Positions 26,186-34,768 of a DNA stretch of 64,000 nt are shown here, in pieces. The translations under genes and the position numbers were made by a program. The notes beneath the pieces were generated by a model. That model saw only the letters and a program-made list of their open reading frames with translations. It had not been told where the DNA came from and did no database searches. Position 1 is the first letter of the stretch. Each line of letters opens with the position of its first letter. Source of the DNA: Ensifer sp. BR816 (GTDB taxonomy: Bacteria; Pseudomonadota; Alphaproteobacteria; Rhizobiales; Rhizobiaceae); contig NZ_KB905370.1 in the NCBI RefSeq assembly GCF_000378985.1, positions 2,735,210-2,799,209 of the forward strand, in the 5' to 3' direction.

Positions 26186-27433
26186 GTGTCGCAAACTCGA
26201 AAGATCGCCGTTGTCCTGAAGGGCTATCCACGCCTTTCCGAGACGTTCATTGCTCAAGAATTGCTAGGGCTCGAAAGGGCAGGGCACGATCTCGTGCTCG
26301 TCGCCCTGCGGCGCCCGACCGACGCGAAGCGTCATCCGGTTCATGACGAGATCCGCGCCAAGGTGTTCTATCTGCCGGAATACCTGCATGACGAGCCCTG
26401 GCGGGTGTTCCGATCGCTGTTGAAATCGCTGCCAAAGCCCGGATTCTGGCACGCTCTGGTGCCCTTCCTCCAGGATCTCCGTCGCGACTGGACGCGCAAC
26501 CGCTTTCGTCGTTTCGGCCAGGCGCTGGTGCTCGTCGCCGAGTGGCCTGCCGGGGCGCGCTGGCTGCATGCCCATTTCATCCACACGCCGGCCTCGGTGA
26601 CGGCCTATGCGAGCATCATGGCCGGCGTTCCCTGGAGCTGCTCGGCGCACGCCAAGGACATCTGGACCTCTTCCGACTGGGAGCTTTCGGAAAAGCTCGG
26701 CCGGGCGCGCTGGACGGTGACCTGCACGCGCAACGGCTTCGAGCATCTCAAGAGCCTGACGGCCGAGAAGTCCCGGGTGCATCTGAGCTATCACGGTCTC
26801 GACCTTGATCGCTTCCCGAGCTTCGAAGGCGACCATTCGCGCCGCAACGGTTCCGACCCCAACGATCCGGTGCGCATCGTCAGCGTCGGGCGCGCCGTCG
26901 CCAAGAAGGGTTATGACGTTCTGCTCAAGGCGCTGTCGCTGCTACCCCCCGACCTCAATTGGCGCTTCGAGCATATCGGCGCAGGCGACCTGACGAAGGA
27001 CCTTCGGTCGTTCGCCGACCATCTCGGCCTTGCGCCACGTGTGAGCTGGCACGGCGCGCTCGATCAGAAGGACGTGCTCGCACGCTACCGTGAGAGCGAC
27101 ATTTTTGCACTCGCCTGCCGGGTCGCGGTCGATGGCGATCGCGATGGACTGCCGAATGTGCTGGTCGAGGCTTCGAGCCAGCGGCTTGCCTGTGTCTCGA
27201 CATCGGTATCCGGCATTCCGGAACTGCTTGACAATGATGCGAACGGGATCGTTGTGCCGCCTGAGGATCCCGCCACGCTCGCATCTGCGCTGGAGCGGCT
27301 CATCCGCGATCCGGCTTTGCGCACGAGGCTGGGCGCCGCGGCGGAACGGCGCGTGCGGGCCGAGTTCGATCATCACTCGAGCGTCGACCAGTTGAGCGGG
27401 CTTTTCGAAAGCGAATGGAGAAGGGCTCCTTGA
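26186..27433 (+). CDS. GT4-family glycosyltransferase (WcaL/AmsK-like)
   Basis: A 415-residue GT4 enzyme resembling colanic-acid-type WcaL proteins: KIAVVLKGYPRLSETFIAQE at the N-terminus, LHAHFIHTPASV, SAHAKDIW, VSVGRAVAKKGYDVLLKAL and the donor-site motif DGLPNVLVEASSQ. It probably extends the repeat unit of the surface polysaccharide. The GTG start 26186 lies 7 bases after the previous stop, and the C-terminus overlaps the next gene by 19 bases, so the three glycosyltransferase genes are tightly coupled. Confidence 0.83.
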   Translation: MSQTRKIAVVLKGYPRLSETFIAQELLGLERAGHDLVLVALRRPTDAKRHPVHDEIRAKVFYLPEYLHDEPWRVFRSLLKSLPKPGFWHALVPFLQDLRRDWTRNRFRRFGQALVLVAEWPAGARWLHAHFIHTPASVTAYASIMAGVPWSCSAHAKDIWTSSDWELSEKLGRARWTVTCTRNGFEHLKSLTAEKSRVHLSYHGLDLDRFPSFEGDHSRRNGSDPNDPVRIVSVGRAVAKKGYDVLLKALSLLPPDLNWRFEHIGAGDLTKDLRSFADHLGLAPRVSWHGALDQKDVLARYRESDIFALACRVAVDGDRDGLPNVLVEASSQRLACVSTSVSGIPELLDNDANGIVVPPEDPATLASALERLIRDPALRTRLGAAAERRVRAEFDHHSSVDQLSGLFESEWRRAP

Positions 27434-28596
27434 GCAAGCGCCGCGTTTTTTTCTATGTTCAGCACCTGCTCGGGATCGGGCATCTGGCAAGGGCCAGCCG
27501 CATCGCAAAGGCACTGTTCGCGCGCGACTTCGACGTGACGATGGTGACCGGCGGCTCGCCTGTCCCCGGCTTCCCTGGCGAGGGAGTGAGGACGGTCGCG
27601 CTGCCGCCGGTGACGGCGGGCGACAAGGGCTTCTCCGGCCTCGCCGACGCCGAGGGCAATCCGGTCACGGCCGCCTATCAGGAGCGTCGCAAGCAACAGC
27701 TGCTGGAGGCGTTTCGCCTCTCGCAGCCGGATGTCGTCATCATCGAGGCTTTCCCATTCGGCCGCCGGCAGATGCGCTTCGAGCTCCTGCCCCTGCTCGA
27801 CGCAATCGAAGCGATGGACCGCCGCCCGCTGGTCGCGACGTCGCTCCGCGACATCCTGCAGGAGCGGATAAAGCCAGGGCGCGCCGAGGAGACGGTCGAG
27901 CTGGTCAAGAAGCACTTCGACCTCGTGCTCCTTCACGGCGACCCGGCTTTCGCGCGGCTCGAGGAGACTTTCCCGCTCGCGGGCGAGATCGCTGACCGGG
28001 TGGCCTATACCGGTCTCGTCGCCCCGCCACCGCCGGCCGAGCCTGCCGAGACATTCGATATCCTGGTTTCCGCGGGAGGCGGCGCGGTCGGCAAGGAGCT
28101 GATCGGCGCGGCACTCGGGGCGGCGAGGATTTTGCCGCCGGAGCTTCGCTGGTGTCTGGTAACCGGCCCAAACCTGCCGCAGCCGGATTTCGACGAACTC
28201 GCCGCCGCGGCACCGGAAAACGCCAGCCTGTTTCGTTTCCGGCAGGATTTCGCAAGCCTCCTTGCCGGGGCGCGCCTTTCGGTCTCACAGGCCGGATACA
28301 ACACAGTCTGTGACATATTGCGGGCCGGATGCAGCTCGCTGCTCATTCCCTTTACCTCGGGGGGCGAAACCGAGCAGAGCACGCGGGCGACGAGATTGGA
28401 GCGGCTCGGGCTCGCCGCCGTCCTGTCCGAGCAAGGAATTAGCGCGCGGGAACTCGCCCAGCAGGTGGAGGCGTCGCTTGCCCGTTCGAAACCCGATATC
28501 CCGCCGCTCGATCTCGACGGGGCCGACAATACCGCGACAATTCTCGAGGAGCATCTGACGCGGCTGGAAGGCGTCAGACCGCACCGATCAGCATGA
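27415..28596 (+). CDS. MurG-like (GT28 C-terminal type) glycosyltransferase family protein
   Basis: A 393-residue relative of the 24964 product. The N-terminal motif RRVFFYVQHLLGIGHLARAS matches its GLGHLRR counterpart, and the C-terminal part has DILVSAGGGAVGKELI and SQAGYNTVCDIL. TTG 27430 is an alternative start to ATG 27415. It overlaps the previous gene by 19 bases and the convergent methyltransferase gene by 23 bases. Two such proteins flanking one GT4 enzyme form a compact module; the sugar products are unknown. Confidence 0.75.
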   Translation: MEKGSLSKRRVFFYVQHLLGIGHLARASRIAKALFARDFDVTMVTGGSPVPGFPGEGVRTVALPPVTAGDKGFSGLADAEGNPVTAAYQERRKQQLLEAFRLSQPDVVIIEAFPFGRRQMRFELLPLLDAIEAMDRRPLVATSLRDILQERIKPGRAEETVELVKKHFDLVLLHGDPAFARLEETFPLAGEIADRVAYTGLVAPPPPAEPAETFDILVSAGGGAVGKELIGAALGAARILPPELRWCLVTGPNLPQPDFDELAAAAPENASLFRFRQDFASLLAGARLSVSQAGYNTVCDILRAGCSSLLIPFTSGGETEQSTRATRLERLGLAAVLSEQGISARELAQQVEASLARSKPDIPPLDLDGADNTATILEEHLTRLEGVRPHRSA

Positions 28597-29248
28597 AGCG
28601 CGTATATTTCTTCATAGGCAGCGCGCCGGCGAAATCGATGAGGGAAAGGCCCGCCTTGATTTCAAATTCCTCGAGCGAGGAAACGCAGTTTATGTGGCTC
28701 GGCTCGCTGAAATAGTCGTTTGACTGCAAAGCCACGCGGGTTCCGGAGGGAAGGAGGCCGAGCCACGCGCCGAGGTCGGCGATGTGTTCGCAACTCGTGT
28801 TGACCACGAGGTCAGCCTTCAAGCTGCGATAGTCGATCCCGTACATGTCCGCGGTGACGGCGCGAAAGCGGTCGCCGAAACCGGAATTCAGCGTGCGGGC
28901 CACGTCTTCGACTGCCGGATCGATGTCGAAGCTGTCGATCACCTGGATATTGAAGCGCGTATCCTCGAGCAGCATGGCCGGCAGAACACCGTACCAGCCG
29001 CCGAGAACGACGATCCTGTCGTAATCGGAACCGGCATTCCTCAGGAGTTCATTGCGGGCCCAGAGCTTGCACAGGACCTGCTTGTGGTTGAAGGCATTGG
29101 CGATATTCGCTTGCGGATGTTTGGCGATGACGCTCGCTATGCCGTCGACGAGCACGCTGCCGGTATAAGCGGCCAACCCGCGCGCGAGGTCATAACCGCT
29201 CTCGGGCCAATCGTGCGAACTGTGGGGCGGGTGGCTGGCATGCGTCAT
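28574..29248 (-). CDS. Class I SAM-dependent methyltransferase-like protein
   Basis: A 224-residue protein with a Rossmann-type SAM-binding start (DRIVVLGGWYGVLPAML, about residue 79), an acidic end of strand 2 (VIDSFDIDPAVE) and VTADMYGIDY / DLVVNTSCEHI as the later strands. It may methylate a sugar or lipid intermediate. It runs against the three glycosyltransferase genes, overlapping the last one by 23 bases. The 277 bases upstream (29249-29525) hold no gene I can support. Confidence 0.6.
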   Translation of the reverse strand: MTHASHPPHSSHDWPESGYDLARGLAAYTGSVLVDGIASVIAKHPQANIANAFNHKQVLCKLWARNELLRNAGSDYDRIVVLGGWYGVLPAMLLEDTRFNIQVIDSFDIDPAVEDVARTLNSGFGDRFRAVTADMYGIDYRSLKADLVVNTSCEHIADLGAWLGLLPSGTRVALQSNDYFSEPSHINCVSSLEEFEIKAGLSLIDFAGALPMKKYTRFMLIGAV

Positions 29249-29525
29249 CCGGGTGTTGTAAGCTCAGGGTCCGGCAAGCGCAAGCCGCGCCACGGAGCCG
29301 CGGCTGGGAGGTTGCAACTCGGTTCGATATCCGGTGGAAGGAGCTTGCTTGCCAGCCAAGCGCTTGACATGGAGTATGCCTCTGCTCTCATGGCAGGCAG
29401 TCACGAGTTCCCGGAAGAAGCGCACGCCATTGAAGATCTGGTGGAGAGAAACCATTTGCGGCTAGCGTCCGCCTCCGGAGCGGCCCTGCGATCCCGAATT
29501 TTAGATTAGGTCTCATTACCCGCCC

Positions 29526-32237
29526 ATGGAACCACGTCTTTCCCGCTACATCTGGACTCATACACGAAAGGCGCAGCTCTGGATCCTTCTGATCGTTGCG
29601 CTGTCGATGATCCCCTATTTCATGTCCTTCGACCTGCCGAAGCAGATCGTCAACGGGCCGATCCAGGGGCAGGGATTCGAAACGCCCGGGGCAACGCAGC
29701 TCTTCATGCCGATCGCCTTCAGCCTGCCACTCATTGGCGAGGTCAACCTTTTTTCGGGAATCGAGCTTGGCCGGCAGGGGACGCTGTTGGCGCTCAGCCT
29801 CGTCTTTCTCTTCTTGGTGATCATCAACGGGCTCTTCAAGTTCTATATCAACACCTACAAAGGCCGGCTCGGTGAGCGGCTGCTCCGGCGCATCCGTTTT
29901 GAGCTCGTCGACCGTGTCCTGCGCTTCCCGCCGCACCACTTGAAGCGTGTGAAGCCGGCGGAAATCTCGACGATGATCAAGGATGAAGTCGAGCCCATGG
30001 GCGGCTTCACCGGCGATGCCTTCGTGCAGCCGGCGCTTCTCGGCGGCCAGGCGCTGACGGCGCTGATCTTCATCCTGATCCAGAGCTTCTGGCTTGGCAT
30101 CATCGCCGCGGTCATCGTCGCGGTCCAGGCGGTGATCATTCCGCGCATGCGCCGGCGGCTGCTGGTGCTCGGGCGCGAACGGCAACTGACCGCCCGCGAG
30201 CTCTCCGGGCGGGTCAGCGAAATCGTCGACGGTATCGGCACGATCCGCGGGCATGACACGTCCAACTACGAACGCGCCGACATCGCCGCGCGCCTCGGCC
30301 GGATCTTCAAGATCCGTTACGATCTTTACCAGTGGAAGTTCCTGGTGAAGTTCCTGAACAACTTCCTCGCCCAGGTCACGCCTTTCCTGTTCTATTCGAT
30401 CGGCGGCTATTTCGCTCTGCAGGGACGCCTCGACATCGGCCAGCTCGTCGCGGTGATCGGTGCCTACAAGGATCTGCCGGGACCGCTGAAGGAACTGATC
30501 GACTGGGATCAGGCGCGTCAGGATGTCCAGGTCAAATACACACAGGTCGTGGAACAGTTCAGCGTCGAGCCCTTGATCGACCCGAAAGTACAGGAGATTT
30601 CCGTAGCTGCGCCTCCGACGCTCTCCGGCGCACTTGCTGCCGTCAACCTCACGATAGCCGACGATGGCGGCGCCAAGCTGATCGAGCATGTCTCCTTCCA
30701 GGTCCGCCCGGGCGAGACCGTGGCCATTACCGGCGGCACCGGCGGTGGCGGAGAGGCCCTGGCCGAGGCCCTCGGCCGCCTGGCCTGGCCGGCGAGCGGC
30801 AGGATCGTCGTCGGTGACGAGGATATTCACGAGCTGCCGGAAGCGGTCATCGGGCGACGGATTTCCTATGCCTCCTCCGAGGTCTACGCCTTCCAGGGCA
30901 GTCTCGGCGACAATCTGCTCTATGGCCTCAAGCATGCGCCGCTGACCGAGGTGGTTTACGAGGGCGACAAGGCGGCCCATCGCCGATGGGAACTGCTCGA
31001 GGCGAAGCTTGCCGGCAACCCCTCATTCGACCTCAACAGCGATTGGATCGACTACGGAGCTGCGGGGGCAACGGGGCCGAAAGATCTCTTCGGGAAGATC
31101 AGGGCTGTGCTCGACGTCGTGCTCCTGACGAACGACATTTCGGCCCTGGCCGTCCGCTCGACGATCAATGCCGTCGAGCACGAGGCATTTGCCAGTGAAA
31201 TCGTCGAGATGCGTGCCGCGCTCCGGCGGCGCCTCGAGGCCGAGAAACTCAGCGATCTGGTCGTTTTCTTCGAGCCGGGCTCCTACAATGTCGAAGCAAC
31301 CGTTGGCGAAAACCTGCTCTTCGGCACTGTGACCGACAGGGCGAGATGGGAGTTGGCGCTGGAGAGCCACCCCTTCTTCAAGACCGTCCTGAAGCGGGCC
31401 GGCCTTCACGAGACTTTCTACGGCATGGGGCTCGAAATCGCCGAAAACGTCGTCGAACTGTTCCGCGACCTGCCGCCGGATCACCCGTTCTTCCAGCAGC
31501 TTACCTTCATGACCAGTGAGGAAATTCCGGCCTATGAGGCACTGCTTCAGAGGCTCAGGGGCCGGCCGCTCGACGAAGTCTCGGAGGAGGACGCGATCCG
31601 GATCATCCGGCTATGCTTCGGCTATATCGAGCCGCGGCATCGCTTCGGTCTCCTGACGGACGACCTGATGCAGAAGATCGTCGAGGCGCGGCGAGAATTC
31701 AGCGACGGCCTGCCTGCCGATCTCGCTGGCATCATCGAGCACTACCAGCCGAACCGCTACATGGCTTCGTCCAGCATCCTCGACAACGTGCTCTTCGGCC
31801 GTATCGGCCATAAGCACACGGACGGGTCGGACAAGATTCGGGCGATCGTCCGCGATCTCTTCGAATCGCTCGGCCTCTACAACAAGGTGCTCGCCTTCGG
31901 GCTCGATTTCGATGTCGGCGCCGGTGGCAAGCGACTGACCGCCGGCCAGCGCCAGAAGCTCAACCTGGCACGTGCCCTGATCCGGCTTTCCGATTTCTAT
32001 ATCGTCAATCAGCCGCTGCTGGCACTCGATCAGCGCACGCAGGACCAGATCACCCGTAACGTCTTCGCCTTCCTGCATGACGAGAACCGCAATCCGGCGA
32101 TCGTCTGGGTGCTTTCCAATCCGGCTCTTTCGGAACTCTTCGACCGGGTGGTGCATTTCGAGAACGGCCGGTTGGTGCATGAGGAAACCGTGGAAACGCC
32201 GTCAAAAGACAGCGACTACAAGGAACTGGCGTCTTGA
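29526..32237 (+). CDS. Large ABC-exporter-like protein with a degenerate, probably inactive ATPase domain
   Basis: A 903-residue protein. Residues 1-350 are an exporter-type membrane domain (segments near 18-40, 85-108, 172-205, 283-305). The nucleotide-binding domain begins about residue 370 but is broken at nearly every catalytic site: Walker A is GGTGGGGE at 403-410 (Lys replaced by Gly), the Q-loop Gln is Ser 451, Walker B is FYIVNQ at 824-829 (Asp to Asn, Glu to Gln), and the H-loop His is Ser/Asn 864-865. Only the signature (LTAGQ, 804-808) and D-loop (ALD, 833-835) look normal. About 330 extra residues lie between Q-loop and signature and contain two more copies of the segment after the Q-loop (NLLYG 463-467, NLLFG 596-600, NVLFG 754-758). 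A cyclic-nucleotide-binding protein follows. Confidence 0.8.
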   Translation: MEPRLSRYIWTHTRKAQLWILLIVALSMIPYFMSFDLPKQIVNGPIQGQGFETPGATQLFMPIAFSLPLIGEVNLFSGIELGRQGTLLALSLVFLFLVIINGLFKFYINTYKGRLGERLLRRIRFELVDRVLRFPPHHLKRVKPAEISTMIKDEVEPMGGFTGDAFVQPALLGGQALTALIFILIQSFWLGIIAAVIVAVQAVIIPRMRRRLLVLGRERQLTARELSGRVSEIVDGIGTIRGHDTSNYERADIAARLGRIFKIRYDLYQWKFLVKFLNNFLAQVTPFLFYSIGGYFALQGRLDIGQLVAVIGAYKDLPGPLKELIDWDQARQDVQVKYTQVVEQFSVEPLIDPKVQEISVAAPPTLSGALAAVNLTIADDGGAKLIEHVSFQVRPGETVAITGGTGGGGEALAEALGRLAWPASGRIVVGDEDIHELPEAVIGRRISYASSEVYAFQGSLGDNLLYGLKHAPLTEVVYEGDKAAHRRWELLEAKLAGNPSFDLNSDWIDYGAAGATGPKDLFGKIRAVLDVVLLTNDISALAVRSTINAVEHEAFASEIVEMRAALRRRLEAEKLSDLVVFFEPGSYNVEATVGENLLFGTVTDRARWELALESHPFFKTVLKRAGLHETFYGMGLEIAENVVELFRDLPPDHPFFQQLTFMTSEEIPAYEALLQRLRGRPLDEVSEEDAIRIIRLCFGYIEPRHRFGLLTDDLMQKIVEARREFSDGLPADLAGIIEHYQPNRYMASSSILDNVLFGRIGHKHTDGSDKIRAIVRDLFESLGLYNKVLAFGLDFDVGAGGKRLTAGQRQKLNLARALIRLSDFYIVNQPLLALDQRTQDQITRNVFAFLHDENRNPAIVWVLSNPALSELFDRVVHFENGRLVHEETVETPSKDSDYKELAS

Positions 32238-32330
32238 TGTAATATTAGCATAGGGTGGCAGGCGTAATTTCCCGGCCGGTCGGGAACGGACGTCTTCGCG
32301 ACCGCGACACATTCGGAGAAGCGGACTGAT

Positions 32331-32795
32331 ATGCTCCTAAAAGACGAAGTGGAAATGTTGCGCCGGATTACGCTTTTTTCCGGCCTGCCGCCTGCGAAAC
32401 TCAAACTTCTCGCTTTCACCTCCGACCGGGTGATGTACAGCGCCGGCGAAGACCTGTTCCACCAAGGCGATATCGGCGACGCAGCCTATGTCATCCTTTC
32501 CGGAAAGGCAGACGTGCTGGTCTCGACGCCCACGGGGCAGTTGAAGGTTGCCGAGGTGGAGCAGAATTCGATCGTCGGCGAGATCGCCATCCTCTGCAAC
32601 ACGCCGCGCACTGCAACCATCAAGACGACCACTTCGCTCGAGGCCCTGCGCATTCGCAAGGACGATTTCCTGAAACTGCTGGCCGATTTTCCCGAAATGG
32701 CCGTGGAGATCATGCGTGTCCTCGCCGACCGTCTCAGCCAAACGACCTCCGAACTCACCGAAGCCCGCAGCCGCGCCCAGCGGGTGGAGGCATAG
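32331..32795 (+). CDS. Stand-alone cyclic nucleotide-binding domain protein
   Basis: A 154-residue protein that is almost only a cNMP-binding domain, without a Crp DNA-binding helix-turn-helix. The phosphate-binding cassette is complete: GEIAILCNTPRTAT with Gly 83, Glu 84 and Arg 93. A helical tail follows (MRVLADRLSQTTSELTEA). It could be a cAMP/cGMP-responsive regulatory subunit. It begins 93 bases after the degenerate ABC protein on the same strand, and the window also encodes a class III cyclase (16302), so a local cyclic-nucleotide circuit is plausible. Confidence 0.85.
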   Translation: MLLKDEVEMLRRITLFSGLPPAKLKLLAFTSDRVMYSAGEDLFHQGDIGDAAYVILSGKADVLVSTPTGQLKVAEVEQNSIVGEIAILCNTPRTATIKTTTSLEALRIRKDDFLKLLADFPEMAVEIMRVLADRLSQTTSELTEARSRAQRVEA

Positions 32796-32891
32796 GGTTC
32801 AGACGTTCACGATTGCCGGTTCGCCGCGCTGTGGCGGCCGCGTGAATTTATTCCGGTTCCGATTTTCGGAATCATGCAGTAGAGAGGCGCG

Positions 32892-33641
32892 ATGCGCGCC
32901 ATAACCTATTTCGACAAGACCGTTTACTTCCCCGACAAGCCGGAAAAGAAACGCTTTTTCGCCCGCCTGCAAGCAGGGCAGTGGGAGCCCGGCACCTTTC
33001 GAAACATCGCTCGCTTGGTCGACGAAAAGACGACCTTCATCGACATTGGTGGCTGGATCGGCGTTACGCCCTATTGGGCGGCCCAGACCGCAAACAATGT
33101 CATTGTCGTCGAGCCCGACCCGGTATGTTTCGGCATCCTGACGCAGATGCGGGCCGACAACGCCGGCGAGGTGACGCTCGTCAACGCAGCACTCTCGCAG
33201 GACGAGCGCCTAGTGCTCAACTCCGTCGGCGGCGGCTTCGGCAGTTCGGAAACCTCGGCGCTGATCGCCGACGACACGGGCATGGCGATTGCCGCCGAAA
33301 CCATAACGATCCCGAAGCTCCAGGCGATGGCGAAGACCGAGCGTCTCTGCTTCAAGATCGACATCGAAGGCTACGAATACAAGGCGCTCGACCAATTCCG
33401 GACAATCGACCGGAAGAGGACGGCGGGCGTCTTGCTCGCCGTACACCCGCAGATCCTGGCGGCCTCGCTTTCCGGTCCCTCGCTGCTGCGCGCGATCCGG
33501 ACCATGTCAGCGACCGTTCGGCTCATCCGAAGCTTTCGCGGATTTCGCCTGGAGAACCCGTCGGCGATCTGGGCGGCTCTGCGCAAGTCGATCGCTCGGC
33601 GCGAACTCAAAGGCTTCGATCTGCTCTTCCTGGCGAAGTGA
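32892..33641 (+). CDS. FkbM-family methyltransferase
   Basis: SAM-dependent methyltransferase of the FkbM family (249 residues), often O-methylating sugars of surface glycans. Motif I is FIDIGGWIGVTPYWAA (about residues 50-65), followed by NVIVVEPDP and the family-typical KIDIEGYEYKAL near residue 155. ATG 32892 has GAGAGG upstream. It lies 96 bases after the cNMP-binding gene and is the last gene of the rightward polysaccharide block; the copper genes after it point the other way. Confidence 0.82.
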   Translation: MRAITYFDKTVYFPDKPEKKRFFARLQAGQWEPGTFRNIARLVDEKTTFIDIGGWIGVTPYWAAQTANNVIVVEPDPVCFGILTQMRADNAGEVTLVNAALSQDERLVLNSVGGGFGSSETSALIADDTGMAIAAETITIPKLQAMAKTERLCFKIDIEGYEYKALDQFRTIDRKRTAGVLLAVHPQILAASLSGPSLLRAIRTMSATVRLIRSFRGFRLENPSAIWAALRKSIARRELKGFDLLFLAK

Positions 33642-33660
33642 GCCGCGAAGGACGGCGGTC

Positions 33661-34134
33661 TTACGCCGGCGGGCGAACGCTATGGAAAACCGTCGGCGCT
33701 GCGCCGGGTATCCTGCTTAGCGCATAAACTTCATAGGCGGCTTGCGGGTCGTCTCCCATCCCAAGCGAACCCGCTGGCATGCCGGGTACGGCGAGGCCAA
33801 CGATGTCCGGACGCTCCGCGATCAGCTTCCGGATCGCCTCGAGCGGCACGTGCCCTTCAAGCAGATAGCCGTCGAGCACGGCCGTGTGACAGGCCTCCAT
33901 GTCCGCCGGAACGGCGAAGCGGCGCTTGATCGCCGTCATGTCGCTCTCGTGGTGGACTTCGACCGCGAAGCCTGCCGCCCTCATGGCTGCCGCCCAGCTT
34001 TCACAGCAGCCGCAGAGCGGGTCCTTGTAGATCACCATGCGCCCGGCAGTTGCGAGCGCGTCCGGGGACCGAAGTAAAACGAGAAAGGCGCCTGCCAGAG
34101 CGCCGGCCAGGAAATCTCTGCGTTGGATGGTCAT
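33661..34134 (-). CDS. DUF411 metal-associated periplasmic protein (CopG-like)
   Basis: A 157-residue DUF411 protein, a family commonly found in copper/heavy-metal resistance loci. The N-terminus TIQRRDFLAGALAGAFLVLL has the twin Arg of a Tat-type signal. The core has VYKDPLCGCCESWAAAM-like sequence (Cys-Gly-Cys-Cys, candidate metal ligands), ESDM, and EACHTAVLDGYLLEGHVP with Cys and His. ATG 34134 is preferred over an in-frame start at 34188 because AGGAG lies about nine bases upstream. It is the last gene after actP and the MerR regulator and probably belongs to their regulon. Confidence 0.82.
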   Translation of the reverse strand: MTIQRRDFLAGALAGAFLVLLRSPDALATAGRMVIYKDPLCGCCESWAAAMRAAGFAVEVHHESDMTAIKRRFAVPADMEACHTAVLDGYLLEGHVPLEAIRKLIAERPDIVGLAVPGMPAGSLGMGDDPQAAYEVYALSRIPGAAPTVFHSVRPPA

Positions 34135-34208
34135 GGGGAGCACTCCTTTCCTGGCGCTGTTCCGCAGCGTAATCCGCCGCCGGAGCATGAAATTAGACGC
34201 CGGGACGC

Positions 34209-34694
34209 TCAGCGTGTCGATACACCAGATCGCCGCACGCCCCGCACCGGTTCGACGCCGCCGCGGCCGAACCGGGCAGGCTCAAGCGGCTTCTCCGGGA
34301 CGCTTCCGGCATCGGCAAGATCGTCGATGATCGGGCAATCCGGCCGCGTATCGCCGTGACAATGGGCGGCGAGGTGCTTGAGGGTCCGGCTCATCGCCTT
34401 CAGCTCCTCCGCCTTGCGGTCGAGCATCGCCACTTGATCGAGCGCGATTTTCTTGACCTCGCTGCTGGCACGGGAACGGTCGCGCCACAGCGCCAGCAGG
34501 TCTGCCATCTGCTCGACGGTAAAGCCGAGATCGCGCGCCCGCCGGATGAAGCGCAGCGTATGGACATCGTTGGCGCCGTAATTGCGATAGCCGGATTGGC
34601 TTCTGTCGGCTGCCGGGATGAGACCGATCTTTTCGTAGTAGCGGATCATCTTCGCCGAGACGCCCGACGCGTGCGCCAGATCGCCGATATTCAT
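34209..34694 (-). CDS. hmrR: Copper-responsive MerR-family regulator (HmrR/CueR)
   Basis: MerR-type activator of 161 residues. The N-terminal winged helix begins MNIGDLAHASGVSAKMIRYY and has the usual ESIGL-type segment as EKIGLIPAADRSQSGYR. The C-terminal metal loop CHGDTRPDC (Cys-x7-Cys) marks the monovalent copper group (CueR/HmrR). ATG 34694 with GAGGA five bases upstream is chosen over TTG 34709. In rhizobia hmrR follows actP and controls it. Here it lies 74 bases downstream of actP on the same strand. A matching operator is seen at 37310-37340. Confidence 0.88.
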   Translation of the reverse strand: MNIGDLAHASGVSAKMIRYYEKIGLIPAADRSQSGYRNYGANDVHTLRFIRRARDLGFTVEQMADLLALWRDRSRASSEVKKIALDQVAMLDRKAEELKAMSRTLKHLAAHCHGDTRPDCPIIDDLADAGSVPEKPLEPARFGRGGVEPVRGVRRSGVSTR

Positions 34695-34768
34695 GACATC
34701 CTCGTTCAACTAGCGGCGGATACACCGAAATATAGGACTTCCCCTGAGCGGGTGCCAACAGAGCCTGC

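Noticed and set aside
29364..29392. TTGACA followed by a possible -10 upstream of the degenerate ABC gene
   Set aside because: The hexamer at the right distance (CTCATG) is a poor -10, and the true promoter cannot be told from the sequence.
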